This document shows positions 25,449-33,774 of a stretch of 64,000 nucleotides of DNA, in pieces (within the stretch, counting starts at the first letter, position 1; each line of letters begins with the position of its first letter). The notes below the pieces were generated by a model that had not been told where the DNA came from, did no database searches, and worked only from the letters and a program-made list of their open reading frames with translations. The DNA is from an uncultured bacterium (GTDB taxonomy: Bacteria; Cyanobacteriota; Vampirovibrionia; Gastranaerophilales; Gastranaerophilaceae): NCBI GenBank assembly GCA_947428835.1, contig CANENE010000001.1:164506-228505 (forward strand), read 5' to 3'. Position numbers and translations under genes: made by a program.

Positions 25449-26246
25449 ATGTTTACAAACAAGTGTATTAAATGCGGCAAAGAGTTTGAAACAAAAAACC
25501 CTAAAAGAGTAATTTGCCCCGACTGTCTTTATCCCGAAAGAACCACTACAACCGATATTCCTACTGAAAGTGATGGAGTTGTTCAGGATTTTTCAAGAGG
25601 TTATAGCGCCGGAACAGGAAAAGAAGAGGGATATCAAAAAAAATACACTCGTCCGAATAATAACTACAATAACCAAAGAAATAACTACAATAATCAAGGC
25701 GGTTATCCAAGAAGAAATAATAACTTCCAAAGAAGAGATAACCAAGTAGGTCAGGGAGGCTATAACAGGCGCCCTAATAACAGACCAAACAGATTTAATA
25801 ACAACAGGCGCCCGATGAAGCCTAAAGCAAGACCGCTTCTTGTAAATAAAGAGCAATTGGCTCAAATCGAAGAAATGTACAAAAAAATGCTGCCTCTTCC
25901 AAATCCTGATGCCCATGAAGTAATTGCACAGGCAATTGATTTGGATGCTAAAAAAGTTTTCTTTGGAATAAATCTTGTAAGACAAAAAATGATGCTTCCA
26001 AAAGCACCGTTTCCAAAAAGAAAGCTTGCAATCACTCCCGATCAAATGACGGCAATTAAAAATCTTTATGAACCATTGCTGCCTCTTCCTCCGATTGGAT
26101 GTCATAAAATCCTTGCAGCACAATTAAAAATGGATGAATGGAGAGTGCATGTTGGAATCGGCTTAGTTCGAAAACAAATGGGACTTGATAGATGGAATCC
26201 TGATAGAGACGATGCTCCCGAGGAATATAAAACAAAAAAAGATTAA
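25449..26246 (+). CDS. Zinc-ribbon, Asn/Arg-rich protein with two C-terminal repeats
   Basis: A 265-residue protein in three parts. Residues 3-25 form a zinc ribbon (CIKCGKEF...RVICPDC). Residues about 60-125 are an unstructured Asn/Arg/Gly/Tyr-rich stretch resembling RNA-binding RGG/YNN linkers. Residues about 132-255 hold two copies of a ~60-residue helical motif. Each copy reads (Q/T)-(A/M)-I...Y-LLPLP, then H(E/K)(V/I)(I/L)A, then (F/H)(F/V)GI.LVR(Q/K)(K/Q)M. The make-up suggests a nucleic-acid-binding protein; I do not recognise a named family. It stands alone between mtaB and a strong bidirectional terminator. Confidence 0.72.
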   Translation: MFTNKCIKCGKEFETKNPKRVICPDCLYPERTTTTDIPTESDGVVQDFSRGYSAGTGKEEGYQKKYTRPNNNYNNQRNNYNNQGGYPRRNNNFQRRDNQVGQGGYNRRPNNRPNRFNNNRRPMKPKARPLLVNKEQLAQIEEMYKKMLPLPNPDAHEVIAQAIDLDAKKVFFGINLVRQKMMLPKAPFPKRKLAITPDQMTAIKNLYEPLLPLPPIGCHKILAAQLKMDEWRVHVGIGLVRKQMGLDRWNPDRDDAPEEYKTKKD

Positions 26247-26277
26247 TTTAAAAGGCTTCATAAGAAGCCTTTTAAAT
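26246..26277. terminator. Bidirectional terminator
   Basis: A perfect 14-bp stem (ATTTAAAAGGCTTC, loop ATAA, GAAGCCTTTTAAAT) flanked by A/T runs on both sides. It serves the zinc-ribbon gene on plus and the convergent XRE gene on minus. Confidence 0.92.
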
Positions 26278-26279
26278 TT

Positions 26280-26495
26280 TTAAAACAATTTATTTTGATA
26301 AGGTTCGGCTTCTAAAATATCTGAAATATTGCATTCCAAAACACCGCATATTTTATCTAAATTTATATAAGAAGGCTGCGTTTTACCTTTAGCCCAGGAA
26401 TAAACTGTTTGCTCGGGTAAATTCAGTTCGCGTGCAAGTTTATACAAACTATATCCCTTTTTTTCTTTTGCAGCTTCTTTAATTTTTATTTTCAT
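26280..26495 (-). CDS. XRE-family helix-turn-helix protein
   Basis: A 71-residue DNA-binding protein, counted from the ATG at 26495 (MKIKIKEAAKEKKGYS). An upstream ATG at 26531 would add 12 hydrophobic residues (KKTLKFYIIFY) not expected for this fold. The HTH is clear: SLYKLARELNLPEQTVYSWAKG, then LDKICGVLECNISDILE. It is a lone regulator with an unknown target, ending at the shared bidirectional terminator. Confidence 0.82.
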   Translation of the reverse strand: MKIKIKEAAKEKKGYSLYKLARELNLPEQTVYSWAKGKTQPSYINLDKICGVLECNISDILEAEPYQNKLF

Positions 26496-26652
26496 ATAAA
26501 AAATTATATAAAATTTTAAAGTTTTCTTCAACTGTTTAGTCGAAATTTGAGTTACTTTGGGTCAATATTAAACTTTATAAGATATAATTATAATTGTTGC
26601 AAAGTACAAAAAAATAATTATATTAAAAAATAAAAAAAGGATATGTTTAGGT

Positions 26653-27429
26653 ATGAAAAAATTAGTATTATCATTCTTCGTATTAGCATTAACATTAAGC
26701 ATTGGCTTTTCAACAAAAGCAGATGCTGCTGCTAAAAAAACAAACCCCTCTAAAAGCGCAATTCAAAGCGCCGTTGTTAAATACAGAAGCGGAAATTATG
26801 TAGGTTCTATGCAAGACCTTGAAGATATTTTAGAAAAAAATCCAAATAACTACTATGCAAAATACTATCTTGCTTTATGCCACACGCAACTTGGACACAG
26901 AGACAAAGCAAGACCTTTATATGAAGAGCTTGTTGAAGCAAAAAATATATCAGACGCTGTTGTTTATTATTCACAAAAAGCAATCGACTGTCTGGATAAT
27001 CCTGATAGTGAAATGTGCAAACCGGCAGGAAGCAGCACAACTACTGATGATATGACAAAATTTATTGAATCAGGCAAAAAAATTCATCCTGCCGCAATGG
27101 ACAGAATCAATAACAACAAAATGCAAAGAGAGCTTGAATATGGCGAATACGTTAAAAAAAATAACTTAAAATCAGATGCAGCTGATGCCGCTCCGACTAA
27201 TCAGGAAATCGCAGAAGCTCTTGACATACTAACAAAAGCAGGAATTAACCCATATACCAATAATTCTTATGCAAATAACCAAATTAATTCATATATGGGC
27301 TTAATGGCAATTGGCGGCAAACAAAACGGTTTTAATCCTTATATGTTAAATGCCATAATGCAAAATAACCCTCAAGCTGCAAATATGCTTTTATATAATC
27401 AAATGCTAAATTCAGGTAATCTATTTTAA
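26653..27429 (+). CDS. Exported TPR-containing protein
   Basis: A 258-residue protein with a signal peptide (LVLSFFVLALTLSIGFSTKADA, cleavage near residue 25). Two tetratricopeptide-like repeats follow (about residues 38-110), including YRSGNYVGSMQDLEDILEKN and YYAKYYLALCHTQLGHRDKA. The C-terminal half is Asn/Met-rich with low complexity. It is probably a periplasmic protein-interaction factor. A second TPR gene begins 6 nt downstream, and the two are likely co-transcribed. A TATAAT box at 26583-26588 may belong to its promoter. Confidence 0.8.
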   Translation: MKKLVLSFFVLALTLSIGFSTKADAAAKKTNPSKSAIQSAVVKYRSGNYVGSMQDLEDILEKNPNNYYAKYYLALCHTQLGHRDKARPLYEELVEAKNISDAVVYYSQKAIDCLDNPDSEMCKPAGSSTTTDDMTKFIESGKKIHPAAMDRINNNKMQRELEYGEYVKKNNLKSDAADAAPTNQEIAEALDILTKAGINPYTNNSYANNQINSYMGLMAIGGKQNGFNPYMLNAIMQNNPQAANMLLYNQMLNSGNLF

Positions 27430-27435
27430 AAAATA

Positions 27436-28035
27436 ATGATAAACACATCAAATTCCATTGCAAAACAACTTTTTTATGAAAAAAATTATTCACAAGCCCT
27501 AAAGCTTTTTAAAAAAGAAAATAACTACTTTGCAATCGGACTGTGTTCACTACTTTTAAAAAATGAAAAAGATGCCCTTAAATATTGGAATTTAAATAAA
27601 AATTGCCCCGCTTGCAATTTTGGGATTTACACTTTGGATTACATCAATCTAAAAGAAACAAATATCCCGACTTTTTTCCAAACAAGGGCATTTTTAGAAC
27701 TCTTTTTAAATCTTTTTTTAGAAAATAAATTAATGGAATGGGCGCAAAATTTTATAAATTGTTATCAAACTTTTTACAAAGGAAACCCCGAAAGCTATAA
27801 ATTCATTGCAAGAGCATTATTTGCAAATGGTTACTGTGAATTGTCCAAAACATTTTGCAAAAAGAGCTTGGATATTTTTTACGCCGACCCTGAAGCGATG
27901 CTGATTTTGGCTCAAAATTATTTTATTTTAAAAGATATCAGACATTCAAAATACTATGTAGATAAAATAATTCAAATTACACCGAATTATTACCCTGCAC
28001 TTTTGTTTAAAGATATTATTGAAAAGAATACATAA
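27436..28035 (+). CDS. TPR-like protein
   Basis: A 199-residue helical protein without a signal peptide. TPR-like pairs are seen near the start (IAKQLFYEKNYSQALKLFKK, FAIGLCSLLLKNEKDALKYW) and the end (AMLILAQNYFILKDIRHSKY then YVDKIIQITPNYYPALLFK). It probably works in the cytoplasm as a partner of the exported TPR protein just upstream, but no specific role can be read. Confidence 0.75.
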   Translation: MINTSNSIAKQLFYEKNYSQALKLFKKENNYFAIGLCSLLLKNEKDALKYWNLNKNCPACNFGIYTLDYINLKETNIPTFFQTRAFLELFLNLFLENKLMEWAQNFINCYQTFYKGNPESYKFIARALFANGYCELSKTFCKKSLDIFYADPEAMLILAQNYFILKDIRHSKYYVDKIIQITPNYYPALLFKDIIEKNT

Positions 28036-28077
28036 TATTAAAATTTGTATCAAATTATATAAAAATTATATAGTTTT

Positions 28078-28086
28078 TGCTACAAT
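28078..28086 (+). promoter_or_regulatory. Extended -10 promoter of the GH13-like gene
   Basis: TGCTACAAT forms an extended -10. The predicted start near 28093 leaves a short leader with the GAAGGTAAG ribosome-binding site before the ATG at 28116. An in-frame TTG at 28077 overlaps this promoter and is rejected as a start. Confidence 0.5.
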
Positions 28087-28115
28087 TTCTTTTGCACAGG
28101 ATAGAAGGTAAGTTT

Positions 28116-30407
28116 ATGATGCTAAATATATTGAATATTAAAAAAAGCACAAAATCCAAATTGTTTTCTCATGGCGAATTGGATGCCATTTTAAAGAAAA
28201 TGGCGGCAATTTATAATGTGGATGGTATTAAAGAAGAAAGAAAACAATACCTGAAAAATACTATAAACCGTTTCGGATACCTTCCTTATCCTCAATATAA
28301 AGCATTGGATGAGCTAAGCAATGCCGAAACCATATTCTGTCTCATTGAAAAAATGAAGTTTGAAGGCACATATGATAATGGCAAAGTTGTTGATTTTAAC
28401 AATTCTTCTCCTCTTTCAAGAAGAAACATAACAAGCTCCGACTGGTTTAAAAAAGAAGGACACAATATAAAATTATTATCCCTTGCAGGATTAGGCAGCA
28501 ACCCTGAAACTCCCGGACACTTTATGGATTGGATAAGACAGGCAATTTGCCTTGATATAGGTTCAAAAGAAAATGGTATTCTAGGCTGCACAATATATCT
28601 TATTCCATTTACTACAAGAGAGTTTGAATGTGCTTATCTTCCAAAATCAAATGAAGTTTCATCAAATCTTCAAGATGATAATCTTGTTAAATTCTTAGGG
28701 CTTGATGTATTGTCGCAGGTCAAATTATTTATAGAATTTGCACAATTAATGGGTCATCCTGTTATTTATGATATTCTGCCTCAAACTGCAAGATTTTCCA
28801 AGATGGTTCTTTTAAATCCTTCAATTGTTCGCTGGATGGATGTTAATGAGCTTTCGGCATCTATTGAAAATTATGTCGATAGTGTATGTTTTAATTTAGT
28901 TAAAGAACAAAAATTTGATTATGAACTTGTTGAAAAAACAAAAAAAGCATACATACAAAACCTAAACGGAACCTATAAAAAATATACAGATGAGCAAAAG
29001 CCTGTTATAGAAGCATTAGAAAACGAACTTAGCGAATATAAGATTTTGCTATCATACAAAATGAGTTTTTTTGATAAACAAAAAGAACTCAGTCAAAGAG
29101 CAAAAAATATAATTGAAAAAGCCTCAAAAATCCAATTTAAAGAAGAAAAAGATATTTTAAACCAGGATGAAATTATATCGGCCCTAATTGAAGAAGGACT
29201 TTGGACATACCCCGGAGGCGCCTGGTGCTCAAGCGGCGTTGCCGTTTTTGATAAAATGGAAAAAGGAAGAAAATACCCGCTATATAAGCACTATAATTTT
29301 AAAGGCGAAGATGTTTCAAAATTTGCAAATTTAGATTGTCAAAGCCCTTATTTCTTCTATCATTTTGAGTTAAATAAATTCAACAGAGAAGTTGTAGATT
29401 ATTTTGTTGATTATGCAAAAAATCTTCAAAAAGAATTTAATTTTGACGGCTTTAGAGTGGATCATATTGATCATATCGTAGACAATTTCTCCCAAAACAA
29501 CGATAAGCAGCCGATAAGTTATAGAGCTCCTTATAAGGTTTTAGAAAAAATGAATTCGGCAATTAAAAAAGATGTGCCTTATTTTGCCACACTAGCTGAA
29601 TATATGCTTTGGGACGGATACTTTAAGGAATATCATAAAGATATGAAATTCGACCTTCTTTGGGGAGATGATATTGTTGCCCAATCTACAAAAACCCCTG
29701 AACAAATCATAAATGACAACCTCAGATTAAGCTGTTATAATCAAAAATTCGGCAAATCAGGAAGACTTTCTATTTTAAAAGGTTATAACAACCAAGATGG
29801 AGAATTCAGAGAAATCAACCAATATCCGGGCCAATTAGGTGAAAATGGCGCTTTATTTAAATGGTTTAAATTAAAATTCTTAGTCGGAGGCAAATACGCA
29901 TCTCGCCCGACACTATTGATTGATGGAGATGAAAGCTACACAATAGGCGGAATTGAAAGAATAATTTCAAAGGAAGTTTCTATGGAAAGAAACAGAAACT
30001 GGGAATTTTTTGAAAAATTTAATGCAATTAATTATTTTGCACAAAATGATAAACTTTTAAATAACGGTAAAGCAAGCCTAATTGAACAGAAAAATAATGG
30101 TTTTTGCGCTTTTGAAATTAATTTTGAAGGAAAAGATAAAAACTATAGCTATTTAATTGCTGCAAATTATTTTGCACCAAATGAAATTAAAGACGGCAAA
30201 AAAGTTAAAGGCAAAAGCACAAAAGCAAATACTATCAAACTAAAATCAAAAAGAACAATAGTTTCTGATTTTATTTTTGATTTTGATGAAAATCAAAAGT
30301 GCCTTCTGACTGAAAGACACTTTGATAATCCTATTAAAAAACAAATAACTTTTGATGAGCTTCAACCTTCAGAATTCAAGATTTATAAGGTTATGCAAAC
30401 ACCTTAA
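28116..30407 (+). CDS. GH13-like (alpha-amylase superfamily) protein
   Basis: A 763-residue cytoplasmic protein resembling clan GH-H glycosidases. VIYDILPQTARFSK (about residues 215-228) may be the region-I strand. FDGFRVDHIDH holds a candidate nucleophile Asp449. TLAEYMLW holds a candidate acid Glu495, 46 residues later as is usual. WGDD follows at 516-519. The third catalytic Asp is not obvious; IDGDESY at 602-608 is a candidate. The C-terminal ~100 residues look like a beta-sandwich domain C. Alpha-glucan metabolism is likely, but the activity is unknown. It overlaps the convergent coiled-coil gene by 17 nt. Confidence 0.65.
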   Translation: MMLNILNIKKSTKSKLFSHGELDAILKKMAAIYNVDGIKEERKQYLKNTINRFGYLPYPQYKALDELSNAETIFCLIEKMKFEGTYDNGKVVDFNNSSPLSRRNITSSDWFKKEGHNIKLLSLAGLGSNPETPGHFMDWIRQAICLDIGSKENGILGCTIYLIPFTTREFECAYLPKSNEVSSNLQDDNLVKFLGLDVLSQVKLFIEFAQLMGHPVIYDILPQTARFSKMVLLNPSIVRWMDVNELSASIENYVDSVCFNLVKEQKFDYELVEKTKKAYIQNLNGTYKKYTDEQKPVIEALENELSEYKILLSYKMSFFDKQKELSQRAKNIIEKASKIQFKEEKDILNQDEIISALIEEGLWTYPGGAWCSSGVAVFDKMEKGRKYPLYKHYNFKGEDVSKFANLDCQSPYFFYHFELNKFNREVVDYFVDYAKNLQKEFNFDGFRVDHIDHIVDNFSQNNDKQPISYRAPYKVLEKMNSAIKKDVPYFATLAEYMLWDGYFKEYHKDMKFDLLWGDDIVAQSTKTPEQIINDNLRLSCYNQKFGKSGRLSILKGYNNQDGEFREINQYPGQLGENGALFKWFKLKFLVGGKYASRPTLLIDGDESYTIGGIERIISKEVSMERNRNWEFFEKFNAINYFAQNDKLLNNGKASLIEQKNNGFCAFEINFEGKDKNYSYLIAANYFAPNEIKDGKKVKGKSTKANTIKLKSKRTIVSDFIFDFDENQKCLLTERHFDNPIKKQITFDELQPSEFKIYKVMQTP

Positions 30408-31479
30408 ATGTTTTTTCAACGTTATCTTTAATTACTTGTTGAACTGAATCCATTTCGGTTTTGATTGCATTTTGTTCGGTATTTAATTGTTGCAATCTAA
30501 GTTCAAGCTGCTGGTCTTCTCTTTGGATGATTTCAGTTTGAGCATTGATATCTGAAATAGATTTTTCATACATTGCTTTGTTGTATTCATAGTCATTGTA
30601 TGCATCATCATAAGCATTTTGATCCATTTCCTGAACTGTATTTAGTGTAAATGTTTTACCTTTAAGTTCATTTGAAACGTGGGTATTTCTATCATCATCA
30701 GAGATAATGATTGAGCTGAATCTTCCTGTTGTTGAAGATTCAAGAGTTGCAATAACCTGAGTTGCAAGTTCTTTTGTATATGTATAAGTTGATGCTATAT
30801 CAAAATTTTTATTGGTTGCAGTACCTGAAATCATTTCATCAAGCTGTGTTTTAGTTAAGAAGTGATTTTTGCCGCCTCTATCCTGATAGAAGAAATACTG
30901 TTCATTTTTATCTGTACAGCATTTATCATAGCCATCCAGGTTTTTATTTGCTTGAGCTGTGTAGATTTGATATTGATTTATTGATAAAGAATTGTTTTCG
31001 CCCGTATATGCATCTAGCGAGCTTTCATCGTAGATAATTTTTGTTGTAGCATTAACCGCTGTATCAATCAAAGGAATTGTGTACATATAGTGCGAAAATT
31101 CACCGGCATCATCCATTACAGATGATTTTGCAATGGTTCCAAGTTTGTAAGAATCATTGGTTCTGTTTTGATATTCTTTGTTTGTAGTCAAAGTTACAGA
31201 GTATTCATTTTCTGCATTATATGTTTTTGTTATGTTGCTGATTTGATAGTCGTCATTTCCATATGAACCTGCTGAATCTTCAAGTACATAGTATGTTTTG
31301 TAATAGTCAGAAGTAGTTGGAGGTGTAGGGACATTCAATTCCATCATCTGATTGTACAAATTTGCACTTTCGTTTGAAAGAGAAGTTCTCTGTTGGTTAA
31401 CTTGCTGTCCTTGATATTCAACGTTACTTTTACGGGCTGTTAAACCTAAAAATCTTGCCTGACTTGCTGCCATACCCAT
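30391..31479 (-). CDS. Coiled-coil family protein with large central insertion
   Basis: About 362 residues from the ATG at 31479 (MGMAASQARFLGL). Upstream ATGs at 31512 and 31488 are less likely because a GGAGG ribosome-binding site (minus strand) lies 11 nt before 31479. The N-terminal ~45 residues (ARKSNVEYQGQQVNQQRTSL) and the C-terminal ~70 residues (QLELRLQQLNTEQNAIKTEM) are coiled coils. They resemble the two halves of the 107-residue protein encoded at 44326-44649. About 220 residues of Tyr/Asp/Thr-rich, strand-like sequence are inserted between them. I cannot name the family; coil-insert-coil is reminiscent of secreted filament proteins, but no known motif supports that. Confidence 0.68.
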   Translation of the reverse strand: MGMAASQARFLGLTARKSNVEYQGQQVNQQRTSLSNESANLYNQMMELNVPTPPTTSDYYKTYYVLEDSAGSYGNDDYQISNITKTYNAENEYSVTLTTNKEYQNRTNDSYKLGTIAKSSVMDDAGEFSHYMYTIPLIDTAVNATTKIIYDESSLDAYTGENNSLSINQYQIYTAQANKNLDGYDKCCTDKNEQYFFYQDRGGKNHFLTKTQLDEMISGTATNKNFDIASTYTYTKELATQVIATLESSTTGRFSSIIISDDDRNTHVSNELKGKTFTLNTVQEMDQNAYDDAYNDYEYNKAMYEKSISDINAQTEIIQREDQQLELRLQQLNTEQNAIKTEMDSVQQVIKDNVEKTFKVFA

Positions 31480-31593
31480 AATTGTCATCGCCTCCATTGT
31501 TCTTACATGCATGTTTACGGTATTTTTTTAATGAAACTTTAGTTTTTTAGTATATTTATAGCGTATTTTTAACAAAAGTTTACAAAATTTCCA

Positions 31594-31602
31594 TGGTATA
31601 AT
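31594..31602 (+). promoter_or_regulatory. Extended -10 promoter of pflA
   Basis: TGGTATAAT, a perfect extended -10, 21 nt upstream of the pflA ATG; a GGAGGTC ribosome-binding site follows. No FNR-like palindrome was seen. Confidence 0.5.
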
Positions 31603-31623
31603 TTTTTAATTGCGGAGGTCAAA

Positions 31624-32361
31624 ATGACATTATCAGGAAATATTCATTCTATAGAATCAATGGGAACAGTCGATGGTCCCGGAGTCCGCTTTGTTGTTTT
31701 TTTTAAAGGATGCCCGATGAGATGCCTTTATTGTCATAACCCTGATACCTGGGATAATAATAAGGCAGATATGATAAGCGCAGATGAAATTTTAGAAAAA
31801 TATGAAAGTGTAAAGGAATTTTTTAAAAACGGGGGGCTTACTGCAACAGGGGGCGAACCACTCTTGCAGATTGATTTTTTAATTGAGCTTTTTAAAAAAG
31901 CCAGAGCCAAAAACATTCACACTGCTCTTGATACATCGGGTATTTTGTTCAATAAAAATAATACAGAAAAATTTGATGAATTAATCAAATACACAAACCT
32001 TGTACTTCTTGATATAAAGCATATTGACCCAAATAAACATAAAAAAATTACAGGTTTTTGTAATTCAAATGTTTTGGATTTTGCAAAATATCTATCAGAC
32101 AACAATATTCCTGTTTGGATAAGACATGTAATAGTTCGAGGACTTACAGATGATAAAAAAGATTTAAAAAACCTCGGGCTCTTTTTAAAGACTCTAAAAA
32201 ATATTAAAGCTCTTGATATTTTGCCTTATCACAATATGGCAGTTGAAAAATATGAAAAGCTCAATATAGATTACCCTCTGAAAGATACTTTGCCATCTGA
32301 TAAAAATGATACATTAAAAGCAAGAAATATAATTCTTGAAGCTATGAAAAGCGATGATTAA
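31624..32361 (+). CDS. pflA: Pyruvate formate-lyase-activating enzyme
   Basis: A 245-residue radical-SAM glycyl-radical activase. The family start SIESMGTVDGPGVRFVVFFKG is followed by the cluster motif CPMRCLYC (Cys30, 34, 37). The GGEPLLQ SAM-binding segment, TSG, LDIKHIDP and IRHVIVRGLTDD are all present. It installs the glycyl radical on pyruvate formate-lyase, which points to mixed-acid-type anaerobic metabolism. No pflB is adjacent. A strong GGAGG ribosome-binding site precedes the ATG. The 3' end overlaps the convergent phosphohexomutase gene by 20 nt. Confidence 0.92.
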   Translation: MTLSGNIHSIESMGTVDGPGVRFVVFFKGCPMRCLYCHNPDTWDNNKADMISADEILEKYESVKEFFKNGGLTATGGEPLLQIDFLIELFKKARAKNIHTALDTSGILFNKNNTEKFDELIKYTNLVLLDIKHIDPNKHKKITGFCNSNVLDFAKYLSDNNIPVWIRHVIVRGLTDDKKDLKNLGLFLKTLKNIKALDILPYHNMAVEKYEKLNIDYPLKDTLPSDKNDTLKARNIILEAMKSDD

Positions 32362-33718
32362 TATATTCTTTTATTTTATTTAGCTTTTGTTTATCATCAG
32401 ATTCTATATAAAATCTAAGCAGCGGCTCTGTTCCGCTTTTTCTAATTAGTATTGAGGTTAATTTATCATCTAAAAATAATTTTAGTCCGTCAATAGTAAG
32501 TTTTTCTTTGATGGGCAAATTTATAATTTCTTCTGCATTTAAAAATTCATCTTGGATTTTTTTGATTTTTTCTTCATCATCAAGTCTTATATCGACTCTG
32601 TCTGTAAAAAATTCGCATCCGGCAAATTCAATTATATCTTGAACAAGGCTATTTAATGGTTTATTTAGGGCTGAAACCATCTCAATTATTAATAGATTTG
32701 CAAAAATACCATCTTTTTCAGGGATATGGCTGCCTGCTGATAAGCCTCCTGAATCTTCTCCGGCGAGTATTGCAGGGTTTTTTCTCATAGCTTCAGACAG
32801 CCACTTAAAACCGACAGGAGTCGTAATTGTTTCAATACCTAATTTATCTGCAACTTTTTGAACAAGATTTGAAACACCTACTGTTTTTATCATATAGCCC
32901 TTTTCACCCTTTTGGTGAAGATATTTAAGAAGCATTGCAAGAATGATATTCGGACTGATATAGTTGCCTTTTTCATCGATAATACCATATCTATCCGCAT
33001 CACCATCATTTGCAAGCGTTATATAACCTTCTTTTGTATGTTTTAAATAAGGTTTTTTGGGTTCAGGCAATCCTCCTCCAAAATCGCTACTATGAAACAT
33101 ATTATAGCTTGTAAAATAAACTTTATGGCGTGTTAAAAGCTCATCAAAATAGCCTATGGATGAAGAATATAGTCCGTCAAATATAATTTTTGGGGCATTT
33201 TTTTCGATAGTTTCAAAGTCAATCAGTTTTTCAATTGCTTTAAAATAATCATCTTCAAAAGAAGTTTCAACCAATGTGCCGATTTTCGATTTTTCAACAT
33301 CTAAATCTAAATATTTTAAAATTTCATCTGTTATTTCTTTTGTTGCAGGGCCTCCATAGTTTGGAATAAATTTTATTCCCTGATATTCTTTTGGATTATG
33401 AGAGGCTGTAAGCATAATTGCGCCTATTGAATTTGGATGATGTTTTGCAAAAAATGCAACAACAGGTGTCGGAACAACTTTTGATGATAATATAACGTCA
33501 AATCCATTTTGTTTGAGAAGATTGGAGACAAATTTTGCAAAATCTCCTGCCATAAATCTTGGGTCGAAGCCCACTATAATTGTATTTTTGCCACTTTTTA
33601 GATTTCTTATATAAAGAGTGATTGCATTAATAATTCTTTCAACTGTTTCAAAAGTGAAATCTTTTGCAATTATTCCTCTAAAGCCATCTGTGCCAAATGT
33701 AATTTTCGTTTTTTCCAT
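32342..33718 (-). CDS. Phosphoglucomutase/phosphomannomutase
   Basis: A 458-residue alpha-D-phosphohexomutase interconverting hexose 1- and 6-phosphates. All four active-site loops are present: phosphoserine loop TASHNP (Ser106), metal loop NDGDADRYG, sugar loop GEDSGGLSAGSH and phosphate loop RKSGTEPLLRFY. Choice between glucose and mannose phosphates cannot be made from the sequence. It probably supplies precursors for glycogen or surface polysaccharides, matching the glucan enzymes and glycosyltransferases nearby. A TATAAT box (plus-strand complement 33725-33730) lies 6 nt before the ATG, with no Shine-Dalgarno. Confidence 0.9.
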   Translation of the reverse strand: MEKTKITFGTDGFRGIIAKDFTFETVERIINAITLYIRNLKSGKNTIIVGFDPRFMAGDFAKFVSNLLKQNGFDVILSSKVVPTPVVAFFAKHHPNSIGAIMLTASHNPKEYQGIKFIPNYGGPATKEITDEILKYLDLDVEKSKIGTLVETSFEDDYFKAIEKLIDFETIEKNAPKIIFDGLYSSSIGYFDELLTRHKVYFTSYNMFHSSDFGGGLPEPKKPYLKHTKEGYITLANDGDADRYGIIDEKGNYISPNIILAMLLKYLHQKGEKGYMIKTVGVSNLVQKVADKLGIETITTPVGFKWLSEAMRKNPAILAGEDSGGLSAGSHIPEKDGIFANLLIIEMVSALNKPLNSLVQDIIEFAGCEFFTDRVDIRLDDEEKIKKIQDEFLNAEEIINLPIKEKLTIDGLKLFLDDKLTSILIRKSGTEPLLRFYIESDDKQKLNKIKEYINHRFS

Positions 33719-33774
33719 AACTTTATTATATATTAAAAATTTGTTTTAATATATTTTTGTGTTAAATTTAGGTT

